A stretch of 64,000 nt of DNA, taken from positions 1 through 64,000 of the forward strand of contig NZ_BDAX01000009.1 of assembly GCF_001612665.1 (NCBI RefSeq), read 5' to 3'. The position numbers and the translations under genes were made by a program. The DNA is from Nocardia alba NBRC 108234 (lineage in GTDB: Bacteria; Actinomycetota; Actinomycetes; Mycobacteriales; Mycobacteriaceae). The notes under the pieces are model-generated. The model was not told the origin of the DNA. It searched no databases and was given only the letters and a program-made list of their open reading frames with translations. This document shows positions 34,841 to 44,888 of the stretch, piece by piece. Within the stretch, counting starts at the first letter, position 1, and every line of letters starts with the position of its first letter.

Positions 34841-37222
34841 CTACTTGTTGCCGAAACCAGCCGCGCGCAGGGCGTCTGCCATCGAACCGCTCGGTGCCCC
34901 AGCCTGTTTGCGCTGGTTGCCGCCGCTGTTGCCCTGACGCCCCTGTCCCTGATTACGGGCCGGTGCCTGGCCACGACCGCCTTGCTGTCCACGACCTCGA
35001 CCCTGTTGCGCACCACTTCCACGATTGTCCCCCGGTGCGGGCTTGCCCGGCTCGTCATCGAGGCGCAAAGTGAGCCCGATCCGCTGGCGGGCGACGTCGA
35101 CCTCGAGAACCTTCACCTTCACCACATCACCGGACTTCACCACGTCGCGCGGGTCCTTGACGAAGGTGTGCGACAGCGCCGACACGTGGACCAGACCGTC
35201 CTGGTGGACGCCGACATCGACGAACGCGCCGAACGCGGCCACATTCGTGACGACGCCTTCGAGCACCATCCCCGGTTTCAGATCGGCGACCTTCTCGATG
35301 CCCGCGGCGAACTCGGCGGTCTTGAACTCCGGACGGGGGTCGCGGCCCGGCTTCTCCAACTCGGCGATGATGTCGCTGACGGTGGGCACACCGAACTTCT
35401 CGTCGGTGAAGTCGCCGGGCTTCAGCGCGCGCAGGGTGCTGGTGTTGCCGATGACCTCGGCCATCTCCCGGCCGGTGTGCTCGAGAATGCGGCGCACCAC
35501 CGGGTAGGCCTCGGGGTGCACAGCGGAGGTGTCGAGCGGGTCGACGCCGCCGCGGATGCGCAGGAAGCCCGCGCACTGTTCGAAAGCCTTCGGCCCCAGG
35601 CGCGCGACCTCGAGCAGGGCCTTGCGACTGTTGAAGGGACCGTTCTGATCACGGTGGGCCACAATGCTTTCCGCGACCGACGACGAGACACCCGACACGC
35701 GCGAGAGCAGCGGCACCGAAGCGGTGTTCACGTCGACGCCGACCGCGTTCACCGCGTCCTCGACGACCGCGCCCAGCGAGCGCGCGAGCAGCGTCTCGGA
35801 GATGTCGTGCTGGTACTGACCGACGCCGATCGACTTGGGATCGATCTTCACCAGTTCGGCGAGCGGGTCCTGCAGACGCCGGGCGATGGAGACAGCGCCG
35901 CGCAGCGACACGTCCATGTCGGGCAGTTCGGCCGACGCGTAGGCCGACGCGGAGTACACCGAGGCGCCCGCCTCCGACACCACGATCTTGGTCGGCTTGT
36001 TCTCCGGAATCCGCGAGATCAGTTCCACCGCAAGCGCATCGGTCTCACGCGAGGCAGTGCCGTTGCCGATGGCGATGAGTTCGACGCCGAAGCGGGCGAC
36101 GAGCGCGGCCAGCACGGCGAGGGACTTCTCGGTCTGCCCCTGTGGCTTGTGCGGGTAGATCACCTCGGTCGCGACGGCCTTACCGGTGGCGTCGACGACG
36201 GCGACCTTCACGCCGGTGCGGTACCCGGGGTCGAGGCCCATGGTGGTGCGGGTGCCCGCGGGCGCGGCGAGCAGCAGATCGCGCAGGTTCGCGGCGAACA
36301 CATCGACCGCGTCCTTCTCCGCCGCCTGACGCAACCGCATCCTGGTGTCGATGCCCAGACTCACCGCCAACTTGGTGCGCCAGGCCCAGCGCACGGTGTC
36401 GAGCAGCCACGAATCGGCCGGACGGCCCTTGTCGGCGATACCGAAGGCCACCGCGATGCGGCCCTCGTAGATCGTGCGTTCGCCGGGCGCGGGTTCCTCG
36501 GTGTCGGCCTCCAGATGCAGCGTGAGCATCTCCTCCTTCTCCCCGCGCAGCAGCGCGAGGATCCGGTGCGAGGGCAGTTTGTGGAAGGGCTCGCTGAACT
36601 CGAAGTAGTCGGCGAACTTGGCCCCGGCCTCTTCTTTGCCCGCGCGCACCGTCGAGGTGACCTGGCCGCGGTTCCACATCAGCTCGCGCAGCTCACCGAC
36701 CAGGTCGGCGTCTTCGGCGAAACGTTCGACCAGGATCGAACGGGCGCCGTCGAGCTGTTCGGCGGTGTAGGCGGCCGGATCCGTGCTCGGGTCGCCGATC
36801 AACGCGTCGGCCACCGGCTCGTGTCCGGCCTCGCGCGCTATCTGCGCCTTGGTGCGACGCTTGGGCTTGTACGGCAGGTAGATGTCTTCCAGACGCGCCT
36901 TGGTCTCGGCGAGCATGAGCTGGGTGTGCAGGGCGGGATCGAGTTTGCCCTGGCCGCGGATGGATTCGATGATCGCGCCGCGGCGCTCGTCGAGCTCACG
37001 CAGATAGCCGAGTCGTTCCTCGAGCTGACGCAACTGGGCATCGTCGAGGCCGTCGGTGGCCTCTTTGCGGTAGCGCGCGATGAACGGAACCGTCGAACCA
37101 CCGTCGAGCAGTTCGACGGCGGCGCGGACCTGGGCCTCGCGTACCCCCAGTTCATCGGCGATCCGCCTGCCTACGCTGGCGATGGTGGTCGAGCTGTCGG
37201 CGATCTCGGGCGCTGTCGTCAC
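34841..37222 (-). CDS. tex: Tex family RNA-binding transcriptional accessory protein
   Basis: 793-residue multi-domain protein. It contains the N-terminal helical region (RIADELGVREAQVRAAVELLDGG), a YqgF/RNase H-like domain with MGLDPGYRTGVKVAVVD (about 335-460), helix-hairpin-helix repeats (about 500-600) and an S1 RNA-binding domain (about 650-720, LKPGMVLEGVVTNVAAFGAFVDVGVHQDGLVH). The last 70 residues are a Gly/Gln/Arg-rich extension with RG and QG repeats. Tex proteins affect transcription and RNA handling, and the tail should add RNA affinity. Confidence 0.93.
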   Translation of the reverse strand: MTTAPEIADSSTTIASVGRRIADELGVREAQVRAAVELLDGGSTVPFIARYRKEATDGLDDAQLRQLEERLGYLRELDERRGAIIESIRGQGKLDPALHTQLMLAETKARLEDIYLPYKPKRRTKAQIAREAGHEPVADALIGDPSTDPAAYTAEQLDGARSILVERFAEDADLVGELRELMWNRGQVTSTVRAGKEEAGAKFADYFEFSEPFHKLPSHRILALLRGEKEEMLTLHLEADTEEPAPGERTIYEGRIAVAFGIADKGRPADSWLLDTVRWAWRTKLAVSLGIDTRMRLRQAAEKDAVDVFAANLRDLLLAAPAGTRTTMGLDPGYRTGVKVAVVDATGKAVATEVIYPHKPQGQTEKSLAVLAALVARFGVELIAIGNGTASRETDALAVELISRIPENKPTKIVVSEAGASVYSASAYASAELPDMDVSLRGAVSIARRLQDPLAELVKIDPKSIGVGQYQHDISETLLARSLGAVVEDAVNAVGVDVNTASVPLLSRVSGVSSSVAESIVAHRDQNGPFNSRKALLEVARLGPKAFEQCAGFLRIRGGVDPLDTSAVHPEAYPVVRRILEHTGREMAEVIGNTSTLRALKPGDFTDEKFGVPTVSDIIAELEKPGRDPRPEFKTAEFAAGIEKVADLKPGMVLEGVVTNVAAFGAFVDVGVHQDGLVHVSALSHTFVKDPRDVVKSGDVVKVKVLEVDVARQRIGLTLRLDDEPGKPAPGDNRGSGAQQGRGRGQQGGRGQAPARNQGQGRQGNSGGNQRKQAGAPSGSMADALRAAGFGNK

Positions 37223-37287
37223 AGCCGCAGAGACTACAGCTCATGACCGACACCTCGCTGGCGCCCAGGTCAGGCGGCACCCGAGTG

Positions 37288-38901
37288 TCAGCCGAGGATT
37301 CCCCGGGCGAGATCACGCATCTCGGCCTTGCGGACCTTGCCGGTGACCGTCATCGGGAACTCCTCGACCACGTGTACATAGCGCGGGATCTTGTAGTGGG
37401 CCAGGCGGCCCGCGCAGTAGGTACGGACGGCGGCGGCGTCCAATGGTGTCGCGCCCTCGCGCAGGCGGAGCCAGACCATGAGTTCCTCACCGTATTTGTC
37501 GTCGGGGACGCCGATGACCTGGGCGTCGACGATGTCGGGGTGGGTGTAGAGGAACTCCTCGATCTCGCGGGGGTAGATGTTCTCGCCGCCGCGGATGACC
37601 ATGTCCTTGATCCGGCCGGTGACCGCGAGGTAACCGTCGGCGTCCATGACACCGATATCGCCGGTGTGCATCCAGCGGGCGGCGTCGATCGCCTCGGCGG
37701 TCTTGTCGGGTTGATCCCAGTAACCGAGCATCACCGAATAACCGCGGGTACACAGCTCGCCCGGTTCGCCGCGCGCCACGGTGCGCCCGGTCTCCGGATC
37801 GATCACTTTCACCTCGAGGTGCGGGCCGACCCGGCCGACGGTGGCGGTGCGCCGATCGATGCTGTCGTCGCGACGGGTCTGGGTGGAGACGGGGCTGGTC
37901 TCGGTCATGCCGTAACAGATCGAGACCTCACCCATGCCCAGCCGATCGATCACCCGTTTCATCACCTCGACCGGACACGGCGAGCCCGCCATGATGCCGG
38001 TGCGCAGGCTCGACAGGTCGTACTCGGCGCCGGAGTCGAGTTCGGCCAGCATCGCGATGAACATCGTCGGCACGCCGTAGAGCGAGGTGCAGCGCTGTGC
38101 GGCGACGGCGGCCAGCGCCGCGGCCGGATCGAACGACGGCGCCGGAATCACCGCGGCCGCGCCATGGGAGGTGACCGCGAGGTTGCCCATCACCATGCCG
38201 AAGCAGTGGTAGTACGGAACCGGGATGCAGACCCGGTCGGTCTCGGTGTATCCGCACAACTCGCCGACGAAGAACCCGTTGTTGAGGATGTTGTGGTGGC
38301 TCAATGTCGCACCCTTCGGGAAACCCGTTGTTCCCGAGGTGTATTGGATGTTGATCGGGTCGTCGGCCGACAGTGTCGCGGCGATCGCGTTCAGTCTTTC
38401 GCTGTCCGCGACGGTCGCGGCCACCTGCCGCCACGGCTCGGTGCCCAGGATGAGCACGTGCTCCAGCGTGGGACAGTTCGGCCGGACCTGCTCGATCATC
38501 GCGACATAGTCCGAGGACTTGAACTCCGGCGCGGCGATCAGCGTGCGCACCCCGGCTTGGACGAGGACGTATTCGAGTTCGCTGGTGCGGTAGGCGGGGT
38601 TGATCGTGACCAGGATCGCGCCGATCTTCGCGGTGGCGTACTGCACGAGAAACCACTCCGCGCAGTTGGGCGCCCAGATGCCCACCCGGTCACCGGGTTC
38701 GATGCCGTGCGCCGCCAGCCCGGTCGCGACGGCGTCGACGGCGACGCCCAGTTCGCGGTAGGTCCAGCGGCGCCCCGTCGGGCAGTCGATGAGCGCGTCG
38801 CGCGCCGGATAGGCCGCGACGGCACGGTCCAGATTCGCGCCGATGGTGTCGCCGAGCAGTGCGACGTCGGCGGGGCCGCAGCTGTAGCTGAGTTCGGACA
38901 T
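37288..38901 (-). CDS. AMP-dependent acyl-CoA synthetase (medium/long-chain type)
   Basis: 537-residue adenylate-forming enzyme. The P-loop is [12 protein letters not shown], the A5 motif [10 protein letters not shown], the A7/A8 region [33 protein letters not shown], and the catalytic Lys near the end lies in [11 protein letters not shown]. It should activate a fatty or aryl acid through an acyl-AMP to the CoA thioester. The ATG overlaps the upstream ligase stop (TGATG), so the two ligases are translationally coupled. Substrate unknown. Confidence 0.92.
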   Translation of the reverse strand: MSELSYSCGPADVALLGDTIGANLDRAVAAYPARDALIDCPTGRRWTYRELGVAVDAVATGLAAHGIEPGDRVGIWAPNCAEWFLVQYATAKIGAILVTINPAYRTSELEYVLVQAGVRTLIAAPEFKSSDYVAMIEQVRPNCPTLEHVLILGTEPWRQVAATVADSERLNAIAATLSADDPINIQYTSGTTGFPKGATLSHHNILNNGFFVGELCGYTETDRVCIPVPYYHCFGMVMGNLAVTSHGAAAVIPAPSFDPAAALAAVAAQRCTSLYGVPTMFIAMLAELDSGAEYDLSSLRTGIMAGSPCPVEVMKRVIDRLGMGEVSICYGMTETSPVSTQTRRDDSIDRRTATVGRVGPHLEVKVIDPETGRTVARGEPGELCTRGYSVMLGYWDQPDKTAEAIDAARWMHTGDIGVMDADGYLAVTGRIKDMVIRGGENIYPREIEEFLYTHPDIVDAQVIGVPDDKYGEELMVWLRLREGATPLDAAAVRTYCAGRLAHYKIPRYVHVVEEFPMTVTGKVRKAEMRDLARGILG

Positions 38902-40514
38902 CACCGGATCTCCTTGCCGCGCAGCACGAATCGCTGCACCTTGCCGCTCGGCGTCTTGGGCAGACCGGCCACGAAATGGACCCTTCTCGGATAGGCATGG
39001 GCAGCGAACTTGTCCTTGACCAGCTGCTGCAGTTCGGCGGCCAGCTCGGCACTGCCCTCGATGCCGGTGCGCAACACCACGAAGGCCTCCAGCACCTCGC
39101 CGCGCAGTTCGTCGGGCATTCCGACCACCGCGGCCTCGGCGACCTGATCGTGGAGGACCAGCACGCTCTCGACCTCGAAAGGGCCGATCCGATAGCCCGC
39201 CATGATGATCACGTCGTCGTCGCGGGAGCTGAAGCGGAAACTGCCGTCGGCGTCGCGAGAGCCCACGTCACCGGTCAGATACCAGCGTCCGTCGGCGGTG
39301 AATCGGCTCGCGGTGCGTTCGGGGTCGTCGAGGTAACCGAGAAACCAGAGCAGTGGGCTGTGGTGAGTATCGATGGCCACGCGGCCGACCTCGCCGGGCG
39401 CCGCCTCGATGTCGGCGTCCTCGGCCAGCACCACACACGACCACCCCGGGAGTTGCCTGCCCATCGAACCGAGCGGAACGGCCACATCGAGGGCGGGGTG
39501 CCACGCGTGGCAGATCACCATGCCGTGTTCGGTCTGACCGTAGTGGTCGCGCACCGGCACCCCGAGTGCCCGCTGCGACCACGACACCACATCCGGGGTC
39601 AACGGCTCACCCGCCGACGACGCCCGCCGCAGCGCGAATCCGTCCGCGATCGCGGCGGTGTCCGCGCGCAACGCCCGGTAAACGGTCGGCGCGGCGGCGA
39701 AGTTGGTGACGCCGAAACGCCGCAACACCTCCCAGGTGAGTGGCGCGGAGAAGCCCGCGTGCAGCAGCAGGCTGCGCACTCCGGTGGCCAGCGGCGCGAG
39801 GATCGCGTAGTAGAGGCCGTACGCCCAGCCCGGGTCGGCCGCGTTCCAGTAGACATCCCCGGCACGCACGTCCAGGGCGAACTCCTGGTAGGCGTGAAAC
39901 GACGCCAGCGCGCGGACCGGGATCGGCACGCCTTTGGGAGTGCCGGTGGTGCCGCTGGTGAACAGCTGGACCAGCAAGCCGTCGCCACCTACCGCCACCG
40001 ATCGCGCGCGGGGGTCGTCGGATCGGTATCCGTCGAGGAGATCGTCGAAACGCAGGGCGCCGGGGGTCCCGGCGTCGCCCGCGACGATCGTTCGGTAGTC
40101 GGTCGCCGTGAGTTTCGGCGCCTGGTCCGCGTCGGCGACAACGACTTTCGCGTGGCTCGCCGTCAGCCTGAACTCGATGGCCGGTGGCGCGAACGCGGTG
40201 AACAACGGCACGTGCACCGCGCCGCGGCGCCAGATACCCAACAGCGCCACCACGAGCTCGACGGACTTGCCCATCAACGTGGCCACCCGGTCGCCGGGTT
40301 GCACGCCCAGGTCGGCCAGCGCGGCGGCGAATCGGGCCGAGCGCTCCCGCAACTCGCCGTAGGTCAACTCGTAGGCGCGCAGGTCGGACTCGATCACCGT
40401 GAACGCGATCTGCTCGGCCGGATGCCGGTCGCAGAGCAGATCGGCCGCACAGGCCGCTGGTCGGTCGTAGTGCTCGAGCAGGTCGCGCACCCGCACGTCC
40501 AGATCGGTAGTCAT
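38901..40514 (-). CDS. AMP-dependent acyl-CoA synthetase (acetate/medium-chain ACSM-like)
   Basis: 537-residue ligase. The P-loop is [12 protein letters not shown], followed by the [15 protein letters not shown] segment typical of acetyl- and medium-chain acyl-CoA synthetases. The A5 motif is [10 protein letters not shown], the A7/A8 region is [34 protein letters not shown], and the C-terminal Lys lies in [10 protein letters not shown]. It forms a coupled pair with the second ligase. The divergent LuxR/GAF gene starts 95 bp away and probably controls the pair. Confidence 0.92.
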   Translation of the reverse strand: MTTDLDVRVRDLLEHYDRPAACAADLLCDRHPAEQIAFTVIESDLRAYELTYGELRERSARFAAALADLGVQPGDRVATLMGKSVELVVALLGIWRRGAVHVPLFTAFAPPAIEFRLTASHAKVVVADADQAPKLTATDYRTIVAGDAGTPGALRFDDLLDGYRSDDPRARSVAVGGDGLLVQLFTSGTTGTPKGVPIPVRALASFHAYQEFALDVRAGDVYWNAADPGWAYGLYYAILAPLATGVRSLLLHAGFSAPLTWEVLRRFGVTNFAAAPTVYRALRADTAAIADGFALRRASSAGEPLTPDVVSWSQRALGVPVRDHYGQTEHGMVICHAWHPALDVAVPLGSMGRQLPGWSCVVLAEDADIEAAPGEVGRVAIDTHHSPLLWFLGYLDDPERTASRFTADGRWYLTGDVGSRDADGSFRFSSRDDDVIIMAGYRIGPFEVESVLVLHDQVAEAAVVGMPDELRGEVLEAFVVLRTGIEGSAELAAELQQLVKDKFAAHAYPRRVHFVAGLPKTPSGKVQRFVLRGKEIR

Positions 40515-40563
40515 CGCAGCTTCTCCTCATCACCGGCTGTCGTCCGCCGGGCCTGTCCTAGAA

Positions 40564-40579
40564 TGTGGCATAGCTCACG
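40564..40579. promoter_or_regulatory. Candidate operator TGTGG-N6-TCACG upstream of the LuxR gene
   Basis: The 16-bp site TGTGG-CATAGC-TCACG lies between the divergent ligase operon and the LuxR/GAF gene. An almost identical site, with the same flanking AA and ATA core, is at 41475-41490. It resembles the CRP consensus TGTGA-N6-TCACA at 8 of 10 positions but could equally be a LuxR-type operator. Confidence 0.5.
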
Positions 40580-40609
40580 TGACCCACTACCCCCGAAAAG
40601 GGGTGATCC

Positions 40610-41452
40610 ATGACTTCCCTGTTGCGCCCGCGCGACGGTGACGCGCTGCGCGCCGAGATCCGATGGGTGGCGGGCCGGGCGAGCGTCCCGGTGGTGTTCG
40701 GCGGCGCGGTGGATGAGGACACCCTGCTGCTCACCGAGTTCGTCGGCACCGTCACCACGGGTCTGCGCGGCCTGTCGGTGCTGCGCACCTCCGGGCTGGG
40801 TGGGCAGGCCATGGAGCACCGCAGGCCCGCGTCGGTGGCCGACTATCGGGGTTCGTCCACCATCACCCACCACTACGACGCCGCGGTCGTCGGCGAAGGC
40901 CTGCGGTCGGTGCTGGCCGTGCCCGTGCTGGTCGCCGACCGACCGCGCGCCGTCCTCTACGCCGCCACTCGTGGCACCGCCCCGCTCGGTGACCGCACCG
41001 CCGAGGTGATCCTGCAGGCAGGCAGGCGACTGGCCACGGAGATCGCCGTTCGCGACGAGGTGGACCGGCGGGTCCGGCTGCTGGAACTCGCGACGCCGAC
41101 GACGACCGCACCCGCGGCGACCGAGGAGTTGCGCGAGATCCACGCCGAATTGCGCGCCTTGGCGACGGTCACGGGCGATCCCGCACTGCGCGAGCGGCTT
41201 TCCGGGGTATGCGAACGACTGACGGGGGTCCTGACCGGCGAACCGGCCGGCGCGGCGCCACGATTGTCGCGGCGTGAACTCGACGTGCTCGCGCAGGTCG
41301 CCCTCGGCTGCTCGAATCAGGAAGCGGCGCTGCGACTCTCACTCGGTGCCGAGACCGTCAAGAGTTACCTGCGGCAGGCGATGAGCAAGCTCGATGCGGG
41401 GACGAGATACGAGGCGGTGGCGCGGGCACGTCGACACGGCCTGCTGCCCTGA
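40610..41452 (+). CDS. GAF-domain LuxR-family transcriptional regulator
   Basis: 280-residue regulator. Residues about 20-150 form a GAF-like sensor domain (EGLRSVLAVPVLVADRPRAVLYAAT). A short linker follows, then the LuxR helix-turn-helix at about 218-275 (LSRRELDVLAQVALGCSNQEAALRLSLGAETVKSYLRQAMSKL). Regulators of this layout often sit beside acyl-CoA ligase and acid-degradation genes in actinobacteria. The divergent position to two coupled acyl-CoA synthetases suggests it controls them in response to a small acid or its CoA ester. Confidence 0.88.
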   Translation: MTSLLRPRDGDALRAEIRWVAGRASVPVVFGGAVDEDTLLLTEFVGTVTTGLRGLSVLRTSGLGGQAMEHRRPASVADYRGSSTITHHYDAAVVGEGLRSVLAVPVLVADRPRAVLYAATRGTAPLGDRTAEVILQAGRRLATEIAVRDEVDRRVRLLELATPTTTAPAATEELREIHAELRALATVTGDPALRERLSGVCERLTGVLTGEPAGAAPRLSRRELDVLAQVALGCSNQEAALRLSLGAETVKSYLRQAMSKLDAGTRYEAVARARRHGLLP

Positions 41453-41829
41453 CTGCCACAACCCCTCCATCAAATGTGGGATATATCACGGCAATTCGAC
41501 TGACGGAGCCGCCTCGCCACCGCTGAGCCGGTTGAGTGGACCGGCAAGGTCTCCCGCCGCGACGCGCAACCACCACACCGCGCGCGTACCCGGGCAGCGC
41601 CTGATCGCCCCGTGACGCAGCGTCTGTACTGGGAACATCGGCGCACAGCCCGTTCGGACTCGTCGCATCCGACTCGACCACAGCGACGGACCCCGAAACC
41701 GAACCCGTTCCGGATGGAACCAGCAACCCCCACTCTGGACGATCACACAAAGAATGACCTAGATGGATACCCAAATGTCTTTAGCGCAAAACAATCTCGG
41801 TGCCCGTCCGGCCCGGTAGCGTCGCTTCG
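41453..41829. other. Intergenic region with a second TGTGG-N6-TCACG site
   Basis: 377 bp between the LuxR gene and the VOC gene, no gene seen. A copy of the candidate operator is at 41475-41490 (TGTGG-GATATA-TCACG), 22 bp after the LuxR stop. The part before 41829 is locally more AT-rich, as expected for the VOC gene promoter. The rest appears featureless. Confidence 0.45.
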
Positions 41830-42198
41830 ATGACGGAGCCTTTTCAACTGGCCGGCCTCTCACTGGACTGTGACAACCCCGAGTCCCTCGCCCGCTTCTA
41901 TCTCGGGCTGCTCGGTGGCCGTGTCCTGTGGAACGACGCGCACAGCGTGGGCATCCGCATCCCGTCGGGACTGACGGTCGCCGCGCAACGGGTGGAGGAC
42001 TATTCTCCGCCGCGGTGGCCCGGAACCGCCGCTGTGCACCTGGATCTCGCCGCCGACGCCGACCTCGACCTCTGCGAGCAGCACGCCCTCGCGATCGGCG
42101 CGAAACCCGCACCGGTACAACCGGATCCGCGCTGGCGTGTCTTGCTCGACCCGGCCGGGCATCCGTTCTGTATCACCACCCGGGTGATCCCGGGATAG
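41830..42198 (+). CDS. VOC-family (glyoxalase/bleomycin-resistance-like) protein
   Basis: 122-residue single-module VOC protein. The first half is seen as LAGLSLDCDNPESLARFYLGLLGGRVLW and the second as AAVHLDLAADADLDLCEQHALAIGA followed by VLLDPAGHPFCITTR. Proteins of this type bind metals or small hydrophobic ligands as dimers; some give antibiotic resistance. No specific activity can be assigned. Convergent with trmD with a 1-bp gap. Confidence 0.85.
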   Translation: MTEPFQLAGLSLDCDNPESLARFYLGLLGGRVLWNDAHSVGIRIPSGLTVAAQRVEDYSPPRWPGTAAVHLDLAADADLDLCEQHALAIGAKPAPVQPDPRWRVLLDPAGHPFCITTRVIPG

Positions 42199-42199
42199 C

Positions 42200-42877
42200 T
42201 CAGGGCAGCAGATCGGGACGGCGTTGCGCCGTTCGCTCCAGCGATTGTTCGTGGCGCCACGCGGCGACCTTGGCATGGTCACCCGAAAGCAGGACCGCGG
42301 GCACCTCGAGGCCACGCCACGACACCGGCCGGGTGTAGCTGGGACCTTCGAGGAGACCGTCGGAGAACGAATCCTCCTGGTGGGACTGCTGATTACCGAG
42401 CACGCCGGGGATCAGGCGCACCACGGCCTCGGTCATCACGAGCACCGCGGCCTCCCCGCCGATGAGAACGTAGTCGCCGATGCTCACCTCCTCGACACGG
42501 ACGCGGCGGGCGGCGTCGTCGAACACGCGCTGATCGATGCCCTCGTAGCGCCCACACGCGAACACCAGGTGCTCCTCGGTGGCCCAGCGCTGCGCGGTGG
42601 CCTGGGTGAACGGCACACCCGCCGGAGTGGGGACGACGAGCAGCGCGTCGTCGGGGCACACCTGGTCCAGAGCATCACCCCAGACGGTGGGTTTCATGAC
42701 CATGCCGGGACCACCGCCGTAGGGCGAGTCGTCGACCGATTTGTGCACGTCGTGAGTCCAGTCGCGCAGATCGTGCACGCCGATCGAGAGCAGGCCCTTG
42801 TCGACGGCCTTGCCGAGCAGCGCGGTACGCAACGGCTCCAGGTATTCCGGGAAGATCGTGACGACGTCGAGTTGCAC
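42200..42877 (-). CDS. trmD: tRNA (guanine-N1-)-methyltransferase
   Basis: 225-residue SPOUT-class enzyme that makes m1G37 in tRNA and prevents frameshifting. Signatures are the N-terminal [54 protein letters not shown] for the trefoil-knot SAM site and [22 protein letters not shown] start, 3 bp after the rimM stop. Last gene of the rpsP-khpA-rimM-trmD operon. Confidence 0.97.
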   Translation of the reverse strand: MQLDVVTIFPEYLEPLRTALLGKAVDKGLLSIGVHDLRDWTHDVHKSVDDSPYGGGPGMVMKPTVWGDALDQVCPDDALLVVPTPAGVPFTQATAQRWATEEHLVFACGRYEGIDQRVFDDAARRVRVEEVSIGDYVLIGGEAAVLVMTEAVVRLIPGVLGNQQSHQEDSFSDGLLEGPSYTRPVSWRGLEVPAVLLSGDHAKVAAWRHEQSLERTAQRRPDLLP

Positions 42878-42880
42878 GAA

Positions 42881-43405
42881 TTACTCCGGATCGAGCAGGC
42901 CCTCGGGCGGGGTGATGACCACCAGTCCATCGGCGAGGGAAACCGTCGGCACGATGGCGGTGACAAAGGGAATGAGAAGCTCGCGACCATCGTCGGCGGC
43001 ACGCACCGAGAGCAGTTCACCCGCGGCCGAATGCAGCACCTCGGTGACCGTGCCCACGACGGTGCCGTCGGTGAACTCGACCCGCAGGCCTTCGAGTTCG
43101 TGGTCGTAGAAGGCGTCGTCGTCCTGCGACGGCGGCAACGAATCGCTGTCGACGACGAACAACGTGCCGCGCAGGGCGTCGGCGGCGGTGCGATCGTCGA
43201 TACCGTCGACGAACACCAGAAGTCGGCCCGAGTGCTCCCGGGCCGACTTCACGGTGTAGTCACGGGTCGCCGAGGACTTCGGCATCCTGGCGTGCAATGT
43301 CGCACCCGGCGCGAACCGGACGTCCGGCTCGTCGGTGCGAACATCGACGACGAGTTCGCCGCGCACGCCGTGCGACTTGGCGACCCGACCTACGACGAGT
43401 TCCAT
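42881..43405 (-). CDS. rimM: Ribosome maturation factor RimM
   Basis: 174-residue 30S assembly factor with an N-terminal RimM barrel (VVGRVAKSHGVRGELVVDVRTDEPD) and a C-terminal PRC-barrel (about 95-174, FYDHELEGLRVEFTDGTVVGTVTEVLH). It binds S19 and helps 16S 3' maturation. The ATG follows the khpA stop directly. Third gene of the rpsP operon. Confidence 0.95.
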   Translation of the reverse strand: MELVVGRVAKSHGVRGELVVDVRTDEPDVRFAPGATLHARMPKSSATRDYTVKSAREHSGRLLVFVDGIDDRTAADALRGTLFVVDSDSLPPSQDDDAFYDHELEGLRVEFTDGTVVGTVTEVLHSAAGELLSVRAADDGRELLIPFVTAIVPTVSLADGLVVITPPEGLLDPE

Positions 43406-43648
43406 CTACGCGTCGGTATCGACCACGTCGACCCGGATCCCACGGCCGCCGATGCCGGCGACCAGGGTGCGCAGCGCGGTCGCGGTACGACCACCGCGCC
43501 CGATCACCTTGCCCAGGTCCTCAGGATGGACGTGTACCTCGACGGTGCGTCCGCGACGTCCGGTGAGCAGCTCGACACGGACGTCGTCAGGGTTGGCGAC
43601 GATGCCGCGAACCAGATGTTCGACGGCATCGGCAACAACAGCAGTCAT
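43406..43648 (-). CDS. khpA: KH-domain RNA-binding protein KhpA
   Basis: 80-residue single KH domain. The GxxG loop is in GKVIGRGGRTATALRTL (about 47-63). It usually pairs with KhpB/Jag and binds many RNAs. The ATG overlaps the rpsP stop by one base (TAATG) and rimM follows without a gap, so translation is coupled in this operon. Confidence 0.94.
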   Translation of the reverse strand: MTAVVADAVEHLVRGIVANPDDVRVELLTGRRGRTVEVHVHPEDLGKVIGRGGRTATALRTLVAGIGGRGIRVDVVDTDA

Positions 43649-44085
43649 TACTCGGCAGCCTCGGTGGCGGCTTCCTCAGCGGCAGCCTCGTCCTTCTTGG
43701 CGGCCTTCTTCTTCGGGGTGACGGCCTCGGCGACGGGCTCGTTGTCGGCGGCGGCCAGCGCGGCGTTGAACAGGTCCAGCTTGGAGGTCTTCGGGGCCTT
43801 CACCTTCAGGGTGCCCTCGGTGCCCGGCAGGCCCTTGAACTTCTGCCAGTCGCCGGTGATCTCCAGCAGACGCTGCACCGACTCGGTGGGCTGCGCGCCC
43901 ACGGACAGCCAGTACGCGACGCGGTCGGCGTCGATCTCGATCAGCGAAGGCTCTTCCTTCGGGTGGTACAGGCCGATGGACTCGATGGCCCGGCCGTCAC
44001 GACGGGTGCGGGCGTCGGCGACGACGACGCGGTACTGCGGGTTGCGGATCTTGCCCAGGCGGGTGAGCTTGATGCGAACAGCCAT
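43648..44085 (-). CDS. rpsP: 30S ribosomal protein S16
   Basis: 145-residue S16. The N-terminal core [31 protein letters not shown] and [12 protein letters not shown] is diagnostic. The C-terminal 55 residues are an actinobacterial extension rich in Lys, Ala and Glu ([18 protein letters not shown]). First gene of the operon with khpA, rimM and trmD. Confidence 0.97.
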   Translation of the reverse strand: MAVRIKLTRLGKIRNPQYRVVVADARTRRDGRAIESIGLYHPKEEPSLIEIDADRVAYWLSVGAQPTESVQRLLEITGDWQKFKGLPGTEGTLKVKAPKTSKLDLFNAALAAADNEPVAEAVTPKKKAAKKDEAAAEEAATEAAE

Positions 44086-44286
44086 GCTGGCTTGCCTCTT
44101 TCGATAGTTTGGTCACCACGCGATTCAGCGACCCGCATGGTCTGCGGGTCCGGTTTCGCGCATGTGTGCGTGACCGCCGCGCGGTACGGAACCGGAGACG
44201 GGCTGACACTGTCCAGGAAGGACGAGGGTTCATTCTGCCAGACGACCCACGACGGCCGGAAATCGCCTCCGTCGTTCGCGCGCTAT

Positions 44287-44330
44287 CTCACCGCAACTGC
44301 GCTGTGTCCTCACCGCAACTGCGCTGTGTC
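44287..44330. repeat. Exact 22-bp tandem duplication at the end of the Uma2 gene
   Basis: Two adjacent identical 22-bp units (44287-44308 and 44309-44330) starting CTCACCGCAACTG. The second unit holds the stop codon and last codons of the Uma2-family gene; the first lies beyond the stop. The unit is not a multiple of three. Confidence 0.95.
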
Positions 44331-44888
44331 GACCACCACGGGCACCGGGCCGGGCGCCTTCACCGATTCACCGTCGGTGGCGAACACTTCCTGTCGGTAG
44401 CCGGACTCACCCAGCGTGTAACCCCAAAATCGAGCGGGCTTACCTTCGGGGAGCTCGATAACCCACAGGTACGGCACCCGCGCCGACGCGTACGCCGCGA
44501 TCTTGGTGTCCCGTTCCGCCCTGGTGTTTCCCGGCGACCATATCTCGACCGCGAGCGCTACCACGTCCGCGGCGAAAGTCTTATGGTTGATGCCCCCGGT
44601 CACCACCGCGATATCCGGGATGACACCGATCCGGAACGGAGTACTGATACGGACACCTACGGCGGGAAGAACACAGAGGTCCGATCGACCAGCCGTGCGT
44701 AGCGCGTCGCGCAACACTATCGCCAGCTCGAGCGAGGCGAACTGATGCGGACCACCCGGCGGCGGCGTCATGTGCAGGTACCCCCAGATGAGTTCGAGTC
44801 GAGATCCATCCACCGGCTGCTCTTCGGCGAGCCAGTCTTCCACGGTCTTCGGGCCCAGCGGGTGAATCATCGAAACCTCGGCGCTCAT
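44310..44888 (-). CDS. Uma2 family (DUF820) endonuclease-like protein
   Basis: 192-residue protein of the Uma2 family, a PD-(D/E)xK nuclease-like fold abundant in actinobacteria and cyanobacteria. Seen are LELIWGYLHMTPPPGGPHQFAS, the Asp in PDIAVV, the VEIWSPGNTRAERDTKIAAYA block with its E and K, and YLWVIEL. Activity of these proteins is not established. The ATG at 44888 follows GGAG by 6 nt, better than the ATG at 44894. It lies alone between rpsP and the amidohydrolase gene. Confidence 0.87.
   Translation of the reverse strand: MSAEVSMIHPLGPKTVEDWLAEEQPVDGSRLELIWGYLHMTPPPGGPHQFASLELAIVLRDALRTAGRSDLCVLPAVGVRISTPFRIGVIPDIAVVTGGINHKTFAADVVALAVEIWSPGNTRAERDTKIAAYASARVPYLWVIELPEGKPARFWGYTLGESGYRQEVFATDGESVKAPGPVPVVVDTAQLR

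Noticed and set aside
34562..37246. 894-codon open frame on the plus strand opposite the Tex gene
   Set aside because: It is antisense to a complete Tex gene and has no recognisable domain or ribosome-binding site.
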